This document shows positions 9,687 to 21,717 of a stretch of 64,000 nt of DNA, piece after piece. Numbering within the stretch: position 1 is the first letter of the stretch; each line of letters begins with the position of its first letter. The stretch is from Pelagophyceae sp. CCMP2097 (taxonomy: Eukaryota; Sar; Pelagophyceae), in the NCBI GenBank assembly GCA_026770575.1, contig MU657256.1:28002-92001 (forward strand), in the 5' to 3' direction. Made by a program: the position numbers and the translations under genes. The notes under the pieces were generated by a model that was given only the letters and a program-made list of their open reading frames with translations, was not told the DNA's origin and did no database searches.

Positions 9687-12600
9687 ATGGACGGCAACCA
9701 GCAAAGAATGAGCCTCCTTTCTTCTCTCGGCCTCGCCATCTACACGGACAGCGAGGCGGAGGACGACGCCTCGGTGCGTGCCGACGACGCGGCAACAATT
9801 TCTCCCGGCCCCGCGCCGCCGCCGCGCGAAGCCGACACGACCGGCTGCGAGCTTGCGGAAATGGATGAGGGCGTGCTCTTGCTGGCCGGCCTCGCGGTGG
9901 CGCGGCGCGACACCCCCGAGCCGCCAGAAGAGGCGGCCGCGCTGGCCGCGGCGCCGGACGAGGCCTCGCCGGCCGCGGAGGCGCCGCGGGACACCTCGGG
10001 CCCCGTGGCGGCGCCCGCGGCCGTGGCCGCGGAAGAAGGCGTGGCGGCGGCCGAGGCCGAGCCTGCGGCGAGCTCGCCTCGCGCCGCCGGCGCGGACGAC
10101 GAGCAGGACGCGGTCACGGCCGGCTTCGACGAGGCCGTGGCCGGCTCGGACGAGGCGGCCGGCGGCGGCGACGACGAAAAAAAATCCGCGTCGGAAACTC
10201 TTGAGCAGGCCGCTGCTGAGCAGGCCGCCGCCGCCGACAACGACGCCGCTGCCTCCGGCGCGGCATTCGAGACCGGCGTGGCCGTCGGCGACGACGGCGA
10301 CGAGGACGAGGACGACGTCAATGTGATCCGCGCCGCGAAGCAGGCGAGCCGGGCGAAGCGCACCGAGCTCCGCAGCCAAAAGTCGCGCAGCGGCGTGCGC
10401 TCCACGCGCGGCCGCCCGACGTCGCCGAGGCCTCTGCCCGTGGCCGATGCGCCAAAGCCGCTGCGCGGCCGCGACGCCGAGCGCGCGGCCAAACGAGAGG
10501 CCAAGGCGCTGCTCAAGTCCGGCGCAAATCCGGCGTCGCGCGACCGCGCGCCGTCGGCGTCCCGCGACCGCGATGCATCGATGTCGCGCGAGCGGCGCTT
10601 CAAAGCCGCTGGGGCGCGCAACGCCGCCCCCGGCGGCCGGCTCCGCGAAAGCAGCAGGCCCCGAGCGGCATCGGCCGATTCGCGGGCCTCGGCCGAGTCG
10701 CGCGCCGCGGCGGCCGCCGCCGCGGCGAGGGCCGCGGCCGCTCAAGCGGCCAGCGCGAAGAAGCGCAGCGGCTCGGCCACGTCCGACCGCGCCGCCGCGC
10801 GCGCGGCCAAGCAGCCGCGGCTGGCGCCCGAGCCGCGGCCGGCACCCGAGCCGCGGCCGGCACCCAGGGGCCGGCCCTTTGCCACCAAAGCCATCGCGGC
10901 GGCCGTCGAGGCGGCAGCCGAACCGGCGGACAAGTCCAGGACGCGCGCGACGGCAAAGGCGCCGCGGGCGGCGGCTGCGGCGGCGGCCATGACGGCTGCG
11001 GCGGCGCAGAGCGCGGCGGCTGCGGCGGAGAGCGCGGCCGCGGAGAGCCCAACGGCTGCTGCGGTGGAGGGCAGGACGCCTGCGGACGTGGAGAGCCCAA
11101 CGGCTGCGGCGGCGGATGACGCAACGGCTCCAGCCGCGGAGAGACCAACGGCTGCGGCGGCGAAGGGCGCAACTGCTCCAGCCGCGGAGAGACCAACGGC
11201 TGCGGCGGCGGAGGACGCAACTGCTCCAGCCGCGGAGAGACCAATGGCTGCGGCGGCGGAGGACGCAACGGCTGCAGCTGTGGAGAGCCCAACGGCTGCG
11301 GCCGCGGAGAATCCTGCGGCTGCTGCGACGGAGATCGCGACAGTTGCGGCCGCGGAGAGCCCAACGGATGCGGCGGCGGAGGAAGCGACTGCTGCGGCGG
11401 AGAGCCCGACGGCTGCGGCCGCGGAGAGCATTACGGCTGCGGCGGCGGAGGACGCGACGGCTGCGGCCGCGGAGAGCCTAACGGCTGCTGCGGTGGAGGG
11501 CAGGACGCCTGCGGCCGTGGAGAGCCCAACGGCTGCGGCGGCGAAGAACGCAACTGCTCCAGCCGCGGAGAGACCAACGGCTGCGGCGGCGGAGGACGCA
11601 ACGGCTGCAGCCGCGGAGAGCCCAACGGCTGCGGCCGCGGAGAATCCTGCGGCTGCTGCGACGGAGATCGCGACAGCTGCGGCCGCGGAGAGCCCAACGG
11701 ATGCGGCGGCGGAGGACGCGACGACTGCGGCGGCGGAAGGCACGACGGCTGCGGCCGTGGTGAGCCCGACGGCTGCGGCGGCGGAGAGCACGGCCGCGGA
11801 GAGCCCGACGGCTGCGGCCATGGAGAGCCCGACGGCTGCGGCGGCGGAGAGCGCGGCCGCGGAGAGCCCGACGGCTACGGCCGCGAAGGGCGCGACGGCT
11901 GCCGTGACGGAGAGCGCGACGGCTGCGGCGGCAGAGGGCGCGACGGCCGGCAGCGCGCAGGTCTTCGAGCGACAGAGCAGCGACGGGCGGGCGGGCATCG
12001 ACGAGTCCGGCGAGGACGCGCCGCCGGCCACCGTCCCTCTGGCGACGCATATGGAGCGCGGGACGACGCGCGAGCAGCGCGAGGCCTACTCCCTCTGGAG
12101 GAAGGCGCAGATGGAGCAGGATCCGACTCTGCGGACGAAGCCGCGGCGCAAGGGCTCGAAGCTTCGACTATCGAAGCAGAAGACGCACAAGGACGCGCCG
12201 AGGAGTGCCGTGGCGGCGGTTTCCGCGCGGCAATCGGCGGTGCAGGCGGCGGCAGCCACGGCGGCGGCGGCCGCCGCGCAGTCCGCAGCGTCGCCGCGGC
12301 GGGCTCCGAACCGGCTCGAGCCGCCGCGGTCCGCGCGGTCCGCGTCGTCTCCGCGGCGGTCCGCGGCGTGGCTCGTGGCGGACGACCGCCGGTTGCCGCT
12401 GAAGAGGAGCGCGTCGGCGGGTAGCGTTTCCGCTGCGACGCCCGCGGAGGCGGCCGACTCGGCCCTGGCGCGGCGCGGCCTGCGGTCGACGAACACGGCG
12501 CCACTCGTGCAGCTCTTCGCAGACGAGGACCGCAAGATCCCGCCGTCGAAAGTCAAGGGCTACCGCTCCGCGCGGCAGCAGCTCGAGGAGCTCGAGCGGC

Positions 12601-15600
12601 AGGCGGCGGCGCCGCCCTCGCCGCCGCCGCCGCCGCCGCTGCCGGTGGCGCCGCCGCCGATGGCGCCGTTGGCGCCGGTGCGCGAGTTCAAGGACAAAAA
12701 CTTGCGGCGCACGCGCGAAAAGGAGGCGGCCGCGAACGGCGCCTCGGAGCGCATTGATCGCGGGCGGTCGGGCGTGAAGCGCGCGCGCCCCGAGGCCAAC
12801 TTTAGCGCCGTTGGGCCGCGCGGCGGCACGCGCGAGTTGGCGCGCGAGGCGGCGCGGCGCGCGGCGGCGAGCGTCCGCGCGTCGGTGGCGCTGGCGGCGG
12901 CGGCGCCGCCGCCCTCGCCGTCGTCGCACGGGGCGGACGACGACGACGAGGACCTGCCACCCATCGAGAACCCAATGCCGCACCTGGTGCGCGACGACGA
13001 GCTGGAGACGTGCCCGTTGATGCACGGCGTGGCGCGCGGCGACTCGATCACCGGCCACTGGTTCTTTGCTCGAGAAGCAGAAGTGAAGAGCGAGTTCTCG
13101 TACGTCCTCTTCGAGGGTGACTCAGCGGCGCCGGGCGGCTGCCGCTCGGGCACGTACGACGGCTTCTTCGTCATCCGCCTCGCCTTCGACGGGGCCGTCG
13201 AGGTCCGAGAGCGCATCACGTTTCGCTTCGAACCTGCAACGCCGCCGCCCCGCGAGGTCCGTGACGCGCCGTTGAGAGCGCCGCCGACGCTTCGTGGGCC
13301 TCGAGGGGATGCGTTGACTCTGCGCTAGGGCGCCGTTGACGCGGGCGGCGCGCCCGCGGCGATGCTCAAGGTGAGCGGGACAGGCGAGAACCAGTACGGT
13401 TCCTTTGACGTCGACGGCGTCTCAAAAGTCGACGGCACGGAGCTCGCGCTCGTCCGCCGCTACAAGAACAAGACGCCGCCGGCGCCGCGCGTGCGGAAGC
13501 GCACGCAGGCGGTCCGCGACGAGAGTTTGGTACGGCTCCGCACGGAAGCGCAAAAGTGGGGCGGCAAGGCGCCGCGCGGCAACCCAGAGGTCCAGGCCTG
13601 CCTGGCCTCGCAATCTCAGACGCGCAAGGCGAAGCGCGACCACCCGCCCAACGAGGACGCGGGTCAACCCATCGCTTTAGTCTTCGACGCCGCGCGGCGC
13701 GCCCGCGGTGAGGCGCCCCAGGCCGTGCGCCGTGCGCCGGTGGTCTCCACGGACGAGGCCGCCAAGATGGTCGCCGCCATCGTCGAGCCCCGCGAGCGCA
13801 GCGCCGCCGAGCGCGCCGCCAACCCGCGGCTGCCGTGCGTATTCTTTTGAGAGACTTTTGATTCTTGCTTTTTGGGGTAACACCTTGCCAAAGTGGCAGA
13901 CACGGCGAGGCCCGCGCCGCACTTAGGCCGCGCGCGTCGACGGCCATCGAGTCTGAGCTGGAGTACGAGGATTTGATCAACACGTTCGTTGAGGCGTTCG
14001 ACAAAGGCAACCTCGCGCGGCTGTGGCCGGCGGCGCACGAGAAGCTCGACGAAGCTTTAAAGCGCATCGACGAGGAGCCTTGGGAGCCGCAGTTCCTGCG
14101 CCTCTCGCTATCGCCGGACAAAGACCCGGCGATTGGCGCCGCGGCGGTTGTGGCGCCCGCCGGAGCGGCGTCCAACCTCGCAGACTGGTTCTCGGCGCCG
14201 GAGCGGTCGCTGGCGCTGCGCGGCGAGGTGGAGCCGACGAACCCGGGCGCGTACCACGTGAACACGATTATCTCTGGATTTGGCATCGAGTCGTTCCTCG
14301 GCCTCGACGCTCTGGCGGCGGGCGGCGCAGCGCTGTGCAAAAGCGGCGCGCGCGCCGTGGCGCTGGACGCACGCATCAGCGCCGGGTCGTCGCTGCACGC
14401 GTACTCGCAGTCTCTCGCGCGCGTGTCGAAGATTTCGGACATTTGCCCGCCCGCGGCCGGCTGGCGCTTCGGCCCCATGGGCGCCACTTTAGCGGGCGAC
14501 GAGGACCGGCGGCACTACTTCATCCTCGGCTGGAGCGGCGGCCTCACGCCGACGCACTGCGACTTTGGCGTCCAGGCGGTGTTGTACCACACGTTGTCGG
14601 GCCGGAATCGAGTGCTGGGTGTCCCGCGGCGCGTGGCCATCGTGCTCCACGCCATGCGCGAGTCGCTGGTGAACAACGGTAAGTCGTGGTCCCGCGACTC
14701 GGACCGCAGGCTCATCGAATTCGAGGCGCATGCGTTGCATGAGTGCTTGGTCCGCGGCGCTTTACAATATGAAGACTTTCAAAAAGGCGAGACCATGCTC
14801 ATCCTCCCGCGCGGCGGCCACGCCGTGCTTACCGGCGAGGAGCACAAGGTCGTCATCGCCGGCGAGTGGCACCTCCTGCCCGATGGGGCGAGGGCGCTAC
14901 AGTCGCCGCGCCTCGGCGCGAGCTTCAACCCAAAGAACCGCCACGCGCGGCTGCCCGCGCAAAACGCAAAGGCAGCCGCCGACTGGCGCCAGGGGGGCGT
15001 CCCGGCGGCGCCGGCCGACGTCGTCGCGGCGGCCGAGGCGCCGGCGTTGAACGCCACCGCGGCCGTGTTCGTGCCGGCGGCGGCCCCGGCCGCGGCGGCG
15101 GCGTTCGCGCCGGACGCGGGCGCGCCGTTTGCGCCGCTGCCGGCGGCGCGGCCGAGGGCGTCGAGCGACGCGCAGCGGCTGCCCGAGCTTTCCGTCGTGG
15201 CGACGTGCGCCGACTCGGCGCTCGCTGCGGCGGCCAAGTCGGCCATGCGCGTCGAGCTCGACGTCACGTCGCCGGGCACGTTGGTCGTGGCCGCGCACGC
15301 GCTGCACGACGCGCGCAGCGCCACGGGCGCGCCGCAGCCGCAGGTGCACGTGCACGTGCGGCCGTCGAGCGCCACGGCGAAGTGGGAGGCTCTGTCGGAC
15401 TGGGACCGCGTCGCTCTGGAGGGCGACATCGCCTACGCACGCGCGTTCGGCGCGACGACGGTCGTCGTCGGCGCGGTGGCGCGGACGAGCGGCGGCGACG
15501 TCGTCGTCGACGCCGAGTACCTCGCGAGGTCAGTCTTGCTCGCGATGCCAGAGTCTCGCTCGCGATGCCGGAGCGGCCTCGACGCTTCCGCGCCTAGGCT

Positions 15601-15964
15601 CGTCAAGGCTGCGGCGCCGACGCGCGTGGCGCTGTGCGCGGCCGCGTGCTCTGCGTTGCTCACAAAAGGCGAGCGGTTCCCGGACCTCAAAGCCGCAGAG
15701 GCCGTCTTCGCCGCCGTCGGCGCTCTGGGCGTCGCCGCGGCGTACGTCGACGCCGCGAGCTTGGTGGCGCACGTCGGCGCGGACCGCAGAGCGTGCGCGG
15801 CGCACCTCGCTTTGCTCGCCGCCGCCGCGCGCCGCGGCGGCGTCGCTTTGGTCGCCGTCGTCGACGCCGGCGAGGGCCGCGCGCAGCCGCCGGACTTTGA
15901 GGCCCTCCTCGGGACCCTTTTCGGCGTCGAGGCCGTCGTCGTCCCGTCGGCCTACGTCCGCTGA
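9687..15964 (+). CDS. Octapeptide-repeat protein with JmjC/cupin-like and CutC-like domains
   Basis: Exons 9687-13256, 13329-13834, 13927-15528 and 15598-15964, about 2014 residues. The first third is Ala/Pro/Glu-rich; residues about 451-756 are octapeptides of the form E-S-P-T-A-A-A-A. Residues about 1100-1250 form a small beta-rich module (FSYVLFEGD, TYDGFFVIRL, then LKVSGTGENQYGSF). Residues about 1460-1680 look like a JmjC/cupin-8 double-stranded beta-helix: LTPTHCDFG supplies an HxD pair and PRGGHAVL a candidate distal histidine, though activity is unproven. The C-terminal 235 residues resemble the CutC copper-homeostasis barrel (ADSALAAAKSAMRVEL-like start, VHVHVRP, LEGDIAYARAFGATTVVVGAV). 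The in-frame segment 15529-15597 is read as an intron (GTCAGT..CTAG), since removing it restores the CutC-like spacing. This domain combination is not one I know. Confidence 0.75.
11025..11955 (+). repeat. 24-bp minisatellite encoding Ala-rich octapeptides
   Basis: About 38 copies of a 24-bp unit coding for E-[SDN]-[PA]-T-A-A-A-A variants. There is a higher-order repeat: the block beginning near 11052 recurs 429 bp later near 11481, that is 17 full units plus one 21-bp unit. The array keeps the reading frame throughout, so copy-number changes would alter protein length without frameshift. Confidence 0.85.
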
Positions 15965-16124
15965 AACCCCTTCTGTATTGCCCCTCTGACTTTAACACAT
16001 CTCGCATGACCTGCCGGAGCGGGCGGAATGGAGGTCTGCGCAGTGCTCCCAGGCCGGGCCTTGGATCGCGCCAGTTTGTACAAAGTTCAAAAGTGCAAAT
16101 CAAATCTAAAGTAGATTCTGTTAT

Positions 16125-16138
16125 GTAGGAATTCCTAC
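16125..16138. repeat. Palindrome GTAGGAATTCCTAC
   Basis: Perfect 14-bp palindrome in the AT-rich gap before the transporter gene. The core TAGGAATTCCTA recurs at 33426-33447, and near matches lie at 32536 and 46033. Confidence 0.6.
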
Positions 16139-16254
16139 GTACTGATCCTGTTTTTTTTGGCGAGCAGTGTCGTGTCGTTAGTCTGCACAGTGCACTGGCA
16201 CTGAACTGGCAATTCCAAGGGCCCGAGGTCCGGATCATCAAGGTGAAGCGTGGG

Positions 16255-17425
16255 ATGGAGAAGGCGGCGGTGGCCTCGTCGAAGGACGGCACTTTGGAGG
16301 ATGACTCGAAGCTCAAGGAGACTGGCGTGCCGGCGTCGGTCGTTTTTGGCATTTTGGGCAACATCGCCTCGGTGAGCGCCGCGTCTAGGGACTCGTGCGT
16401 CGGTGGAGAGGCGGGCGTGGAAGATTCAGTCGTCTGCGCGGCGGCCCCGCTCTCGAGGAAACTGCATCGATGACGCTGCGTCGATGTGCATCGCTGATCG
16501 ATGCGGTGGCTGGCATCTCTCCGAGGCGATGTTTGTAGGTCGTCGGCGTGGTCATCACGAACAAGTACATCCAGCGCGTCCACGGCTTCGACTCGATGAT
16601 CTTCCTCAGCTTTTGCCATTTTGTGTTCACGGGACTCGGCATAAGAGTGTTGCTCCTGTGCGGCGCGTTCCGCTACAAGGCGGCCACGACCAGAGGCGTG
16701 CTCCCCGTGGCGCTGGGGTCGCTGGGCAGCGTGGCGTTTATGAACCTGAACCTGGCCCACAATTCCGTCGGGTTTTACCAAGTGTCCAAGCTCGCGTGCA
16801 TCCCCGTCACTTTGGCGCTCAACCGTGAGTCTTGCAACGCGTTGAAGGCGCTTGGACACCACCGCTAGGCTGCTACTCGGACGCGCCCATCCCGTTTCGC
16901 GTCATGGTGACGCTGGTGCCGCTGGTCGTAGGCATGGCCGTCGCGTCCGTGCATGACGTGGAAGCCACGTTCGTCGGCACCGCCTTTGCAGCAGTGGCAG
17001 TCCTCTGCACCGTCGCCTCACAAATGGCCACGGCGTCGTCGCAGCGCGCGCTGGGGTGCGACTCGAACCAGCTTTTGTTTCATACGTCGCCTTTGATCGC
17101 TTTGGGCATGCTCGCGCTCACGCCTATTTTTGACGACGTGAATGCGATTCGCCACTTCCGCTACACGCCCATCCTCGTCCGAGACATCGCGGCGTCGTGC
17201 GCTCTGGCGCTCGCCGTCAACGTGACCAACTACCTCGTCCTCGGGAAGACGTCGCCTCTGACGTACCAGGTCGTGGGCCACTTAAAAAGTGTGCTGACCA
17301 TTCTCTTCGGCTTCTTCGTCCTCGGCACGGAGACCAACGCGCGCAACGTCGCCGGCACCGCCATCGCCATGGGCGGCTTGGTCGCATATACCGAGGTGAA
17401 ACGTCGCATGGGCCTCGGCAGGTAG
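16255..17425 (+). CDS. Triose-phosphate/nucleotide-sugar transporter family (TPT/SLC35-like)
   Basis: Exons 16255-16371, 16539-16824 and 16869-17425, 319 residues. All splice phases agree. The protein has about ten hydrophobic spans typical of the drug/metabolite transporter fold. Family-like segments include ITNKYIQ in the first span, the LNLAHNSVGFYQVSK loop (where SLC35E-like members carry N-S-V-G-F-Y-Q-x-x-K), and near the end SPLTYQVVGHLKSVL with GFFVLG. Such proteins exchange nucleotide sugars or phosphorylated C3-C6 compounds across Golgi or plastid membranes. There is no plastid leader, and the N-terminus is short and charged, so a Golgi/ER role seems more likely. The ATG at 16255 is the first in frame. 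Confidence 0.85.
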
Positions 17426-17437
17426 ACTCGCAGGAGA

Positions 17438-20400
17438 CTATTCTTCATTATAGACTCGGTCCAGTTTCAATATGGCGGCCTTTGCCGCGTTGAACGCCTC
17501 GAAGAGGTGCGGTGCTTTTGAATCGTCGGAGTCGAGAAGCATGATCCTTTTCGTGGCTTCCGCGGCGACGGCCAGGTAGAGCGAGGGAGCGTCGAGGCCC
17601 GCTTGGGAAAATGCTTGCACGAGCTGCGCGAGGTCGCGCGGCGAGAATGAGGCCATCCTTGTTGTTGCTTCTGCAGCGGCGGCTTTGAACAGCGCTGGGG
17701 CCTCGAAGCGCGCCTTTGAAAAGGCGCGTACGGTCTGTGCCAGAGCTCGCGAGGAGAAAGAGGCCATCCTCGTCGGGGCTTGTTCGGCAGCCGCTTCAAA
17801 GAGCGCCGGCGCTGGAGTGTCGGACAGCGCCATCAAAGTGTGCGCCAGGGCCTGGGGCGTGAACATTGAAATCTTGGTAGCTGCTTGGATGGCGATGGCC
17901 TCGAAGAGCACGGAATTTTCCTCCTTTGCAAAGGCCTGCGCCATGTGCGCCAGCGCCTGCGCGTCAAACTCGGAGATCTTCTGCACCGACGCCTTTTCGA
18001 CGGCTTGGAAGAGCGCCTCGTTCTTGACGCCCGCCGTGGAAAAGGCCCACGCCAGATTCGTCAACTCTTGCGCCGTGAAAACCTTCTTCGGCACTTGCCC
18101 CGCCACGGCCCGGAAGAGGTCCGGCGCTTCGAAACCGGCCCTGGCAAAGGCCCAGACGATGTTTGAGAGCGAGGCTGAAGTGAACGTGCCAATCTTCTTC
18201 TCGGCTTGACCGCCAATTGCTTGAAATAAAGCCGGCGAATTGAGGCGCGCCTGGACAAAGGCCCAAACCAAGTTGGTCAGCGCTGTAGAGTCGAACGTTT
18301 CAATCTTCCCGACTGCGCTTTGAGCCACGGCGTCGAAGAGCGCCACGTCCCGATACCCAGCTTTCGAGTAAGCCCAGACAGTGCTCGAAAGCTCCTGGCC
18401 GGTAAAGGACGGCACCTTGGACCGGGCGAGCCTCGCCGCGGCCTCGTACAGCGCCGGGGCTTCTTCCGAAGCTTTGGAAAACGACCACACGACGGTCGAT
18501 ATGTCATGAGGCTCAAAAGTTTGAATCTTCTCCAGAGAGACCTCCGCCACCGCATAAAATAAAGACGGCGCCGGGACGCCCGCCGACGCGAACGCCCAGG
18601 CCGTTTGCGCGAGCTGCTCTGCGTTGAACGCGGTCATCTTCGCCACCGACTCGTCCGCGACGACTGCGTACAGCGTTGGCGCCTCGACGCGCGCCTTTGC
18701 GAGTGCGCACGCCAGTGAAGACAGCTTCTTCGGGTCGAATCTCGCAATCTTTTTCGACAGTTGGACGGCGGCGGCCTCGTACAGCGCCGGCGCCTCGACT
18801 TTGGCTTGGAGAAAGGACCAAAGGATATTGGAAAGCTTCTGCCCCGTAAACTCGGCGAGCTTCTTGGGTGCCTCCATGGCGACTGCTTGGAAGAGAGCCG
18901 GGGCCGGGACTCGAGCCTTTGAAAACGACCACAAAGCGTTGGAGAGCTGCTGCGCGTTGAACTTTGCAATCTTCTTCTCCGCTTGCGCGGCGAGAGCGTC
19001 GAAGAGCTGCGGCGGTGCAATACCTGCCTTTGCAAAGGCCCAGGCGGTGCTGGAGAGCTCTTGGGCCTTGAACTTGTTGAGCTTTGGGGGGGCCGCCGAG
19101 GCGACGGCTTCAAACAACAGAGGCGCCTCGACGCGTGCGTGGGAGAAGGCCCAGACCGTGTTTGCAATGTCTTGCGGGTTGAAGTGGCCAATGTTCTTCG
19201 AGGCCCAAAAAGCGACGGATCGGTACAACGCTGGCGCTTGGACACCTTTCTTGGAAAAGGCCCGAACCAGACTCGAGAGCGCCTGCGGGTTGAAATCCGA
19301 AATCCGTCTTTGTGATTCGATGGCAATCGCCTCGAACAGAGCCTCGTGGCCCGCACTTTTGGAAAAGGCCCAGGCCGTGTTCGCCAGACCCTGCGGCGTA
19401 AACGATTCAATCTTCACGAGAGCTTCGTCTGCAATCGCCTCGAACAGAGCCGAAGCCTCGACGCCCGCCTTGGTGAACGCCCAGGCGGTGTTTGAGAGGT
19501 GCTGCGCGTTGAGAGCGTGGATCGTCAAGCGCAATTCTAGGGCCACGGACTCGTACAGCACCGGCGCTTCGACGCCGGCCGTGGAAAACGCCCACAGCAT
19601 GTTGACCAACCCCGGAGTGGTGAACGTGCCCAGCTTTTCATCCGAAGCTTGTAAAGCGACGGCTTTGAAGAGCGCGGGGGCGGCTATTCGGGCGTGGGCA
19701 AAGGCCCAGACCGTGTTGGCCAAAGCCTGCGCGTTGAACGAGTCCATCTTCTCCAAAGCTTCCGTCGCGACGGCGTCGAAAAGGACCGGCGCTTGGAAAC
19801 GCGCGGTGGCAAAGGCCCAGGCGATATTTGAAAGCGCCTGCGGCGTAAACGATTCAATCTTCTCCGCAGACACCCCTGCGACGTTGTCGAATAAAGCCGG
19901 CGCTTGGAAGCCGGCGTTGGCAAAGGCCCACGCAGTGTTCGACAACGCCTGCGAGTTGAACGTTTTGATCTTCTTCGACGCCTCTTCGGCGACTGCTTCG
20001 TAGAGGAGAGGAGCTGGTTCGCCCGCTTTCGAAAGAGCCCAGACGATGCTGCCAAGGTCCTGGGCCTTGAACTTCTTCATTTTTTTCGGCGTCGAGGCTT
20101 CCTTTGCAATGGCTCTATAGAGTAAAGGCGCGTCTCTTCCTGCAGTGGCAAAGGCCCACGCCGTTGTGGATAAAGCCTGGGCCGTAAACGTTTCAATCTT
20201 CAACGGCGCTTCGAATGCGATCGCTTCAAACAGCAACGGCGCAGAAACGCCCGATTTCGCAAAGGCCCAGGCAGTGCTCGAAATGTTCTGCGAATGGAAG
20301 TCTGCCATCTGGCGGACGGCCTCCTTCGAAACGGCTTCAAACAACAACGGCGGATGAATGTCCGCTTTCGAATAAGCCCAGACAATCGTCGCCAAATCCT

Positions 20401-21164
20401 GCGACCCGAAAGTGCCCATCTTCCGCACCGCTTCGTCCGCCACCGCTCCAAACAGATGATGCGCCGAGACGCCCGCCGTCGCGTACGCCCAGACCAAGTT
20501 CGTCAAGGCCTGCGCGTTAAACGTCCCGATCTTCCTCTCCGACTCGATGGCGCAGGCCTCGAGCAGCAAACGCCTAGACGATATCGTATGGACGATATCG
20601 TATGGTCCCTGCGGATGCCCGCCACCCACGTGGCCTTGATGCCGCCAATCGTGGCGACGCTCCAGCAGGCGTTGCTGAGGCCGTGGGCGTCGAAGCCGGC
20701 GACGCGCTCTGCGGCCAGCTCGGTGAGCTTCTCGAGCAGGAGCACGTCGGACAAGCGCTTCTTGCCTGAGGCCACGACGGCTCCGGGAGCCCCCACCGTC
20801 CATTGCCGCGTCGTCCCCGGCGCCCCTCTGCCGCTCTCGCCGGCTGGTCCGCTTCCCGACGCTGCTTCTGGCCGGCGTCGGGCCCGGATGGGAGCGTCTT
20901 GAGCACGCGCGCCAAGCGGTGCAGCGCCGTCGCCAGGTTGACGTCGTTGAAGTCGTCCTCAAAGTTGTCGAACAAGCCCAGGATCTCGCCCGCGGTCCGG
21001 CACGTGACGATCTTGTTGTTCATTCGGAGCGCTCCCTGGGTGAACCCGCTCGCGGCACCGTCGGACAGCGCCCGCGCCCCGCGCAGCGCCACGGGGCGCC
21101 GCCACGGAGACCTCCTGCACGGGACCGCCGCGCTAGCCACCGACGGCCTCGGGCACGGCGGCAT
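17438..21164 (-). CDS. 27-repeat helical-repeat protein (OPR/RAP-type), probably organellar RNA-binding
   Basis: Exons in coding order 21164-20861, 20765-20630 and 20573-17438, 1191 residues. Nearly all of exon 3 is 27 tandem repeats of about 37 residues with consensus FxxQxLSNxxWAFAxAGxxA followed by PxLFxAVAxEAxxKI. A degenerate copy (FDAHGLSNACWSVATIGG) lies in exon 2. Repeats of this kind are common in algal proteins related to OPR and FAST/RAP factors that bind organellar RNA; I see no RAP domain at the C-terminus. The N-terminal 47 residues are rich in Arg, Ala and Ser and lack acidic residues early on, which fits a mitochondrial or plastid targeting peptide. RNA binding and organelle location are inference. 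The second intron (20629-20574) contains a 14-bp tandem duplication. Confidence 0.8.
20577..20604. repeat. 14-bp tandem duplication with palindromic core
   Basis: Two exact head-to-tail copies of GACGATATCGTATG. Each holds the self-complementary ACGATATCGT. They sit within the 56-bp intron next to its 3' end, on the minus-strand repeat gene. Confidence 0.8.
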
Positions 21165-21717
21165 GTTTTACGAAATTCAGCGATATTAACGCGGACACTG
21201 GCAGTGCCAGTGGCATTTTCCTTTTGCGAATGCCCCGCGCTGCTTGCTATAGTCAGTAAATAGAAACAGTGGCATTTGGCTCTCACGCTTTTGAACGGCG
21301 TCGAGGAACGCATGGCCGCGTACTCCAAGACGCAGAGGCGTTCTAAGAAGGACGATCGCGCGGCAGTCGTCTTTGCGAAAGATACGTGGAAGAACACTTT
21401 TTTCTATGATATTTCTGTTTAGGCCCTGGCGCAAAACTTCCCGGATCCGTCGCCGATGCACACGGCGTGCGTCCCTGGTGCACACGTGCTCCCCTGCGCT
21501 GACCGGTGGACGCAGGTACTGGGAGTTGGCAAAGAACGAAGGCGTGCTCGACTAAGTCTCAGAGGGCCCGCTCAGCTTAAGCTCTTCAAACCGACTAACT
21601 GCAAGTCTCCACGCGCTCCGGGGCCTTTGCGAGGCCGCTTTAGAGAGGCCGCTGTGGAGCACCGGCTCTCTGGCCCCGCCCCGGAAGACGGACGGTCGAG
21701 TCGAAACACCCATGACG
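21165..21717. other. Intergenic; 17-bp inverted repeat, no gene seen
   Basis: Lies upstream of the minus-strand repeat-protein gene and downstream of the WD40 fragment. It contains CACTGGCAGTGCCAGTG (21196-21212), an exact 8-bp inverted repeat around one base, 32 bp from the ATG at 21164 and possibly a factor-binding site. A minus reading frame across 21186-21485 has no recognisable feature. Confidence 0.4.

Noticed and set aside
10742..12031. Minus-strand Ala-rich 429-codon frame
   Set aside because: Antisense of the octapeptide minisatellite; an artefact of the repeat.
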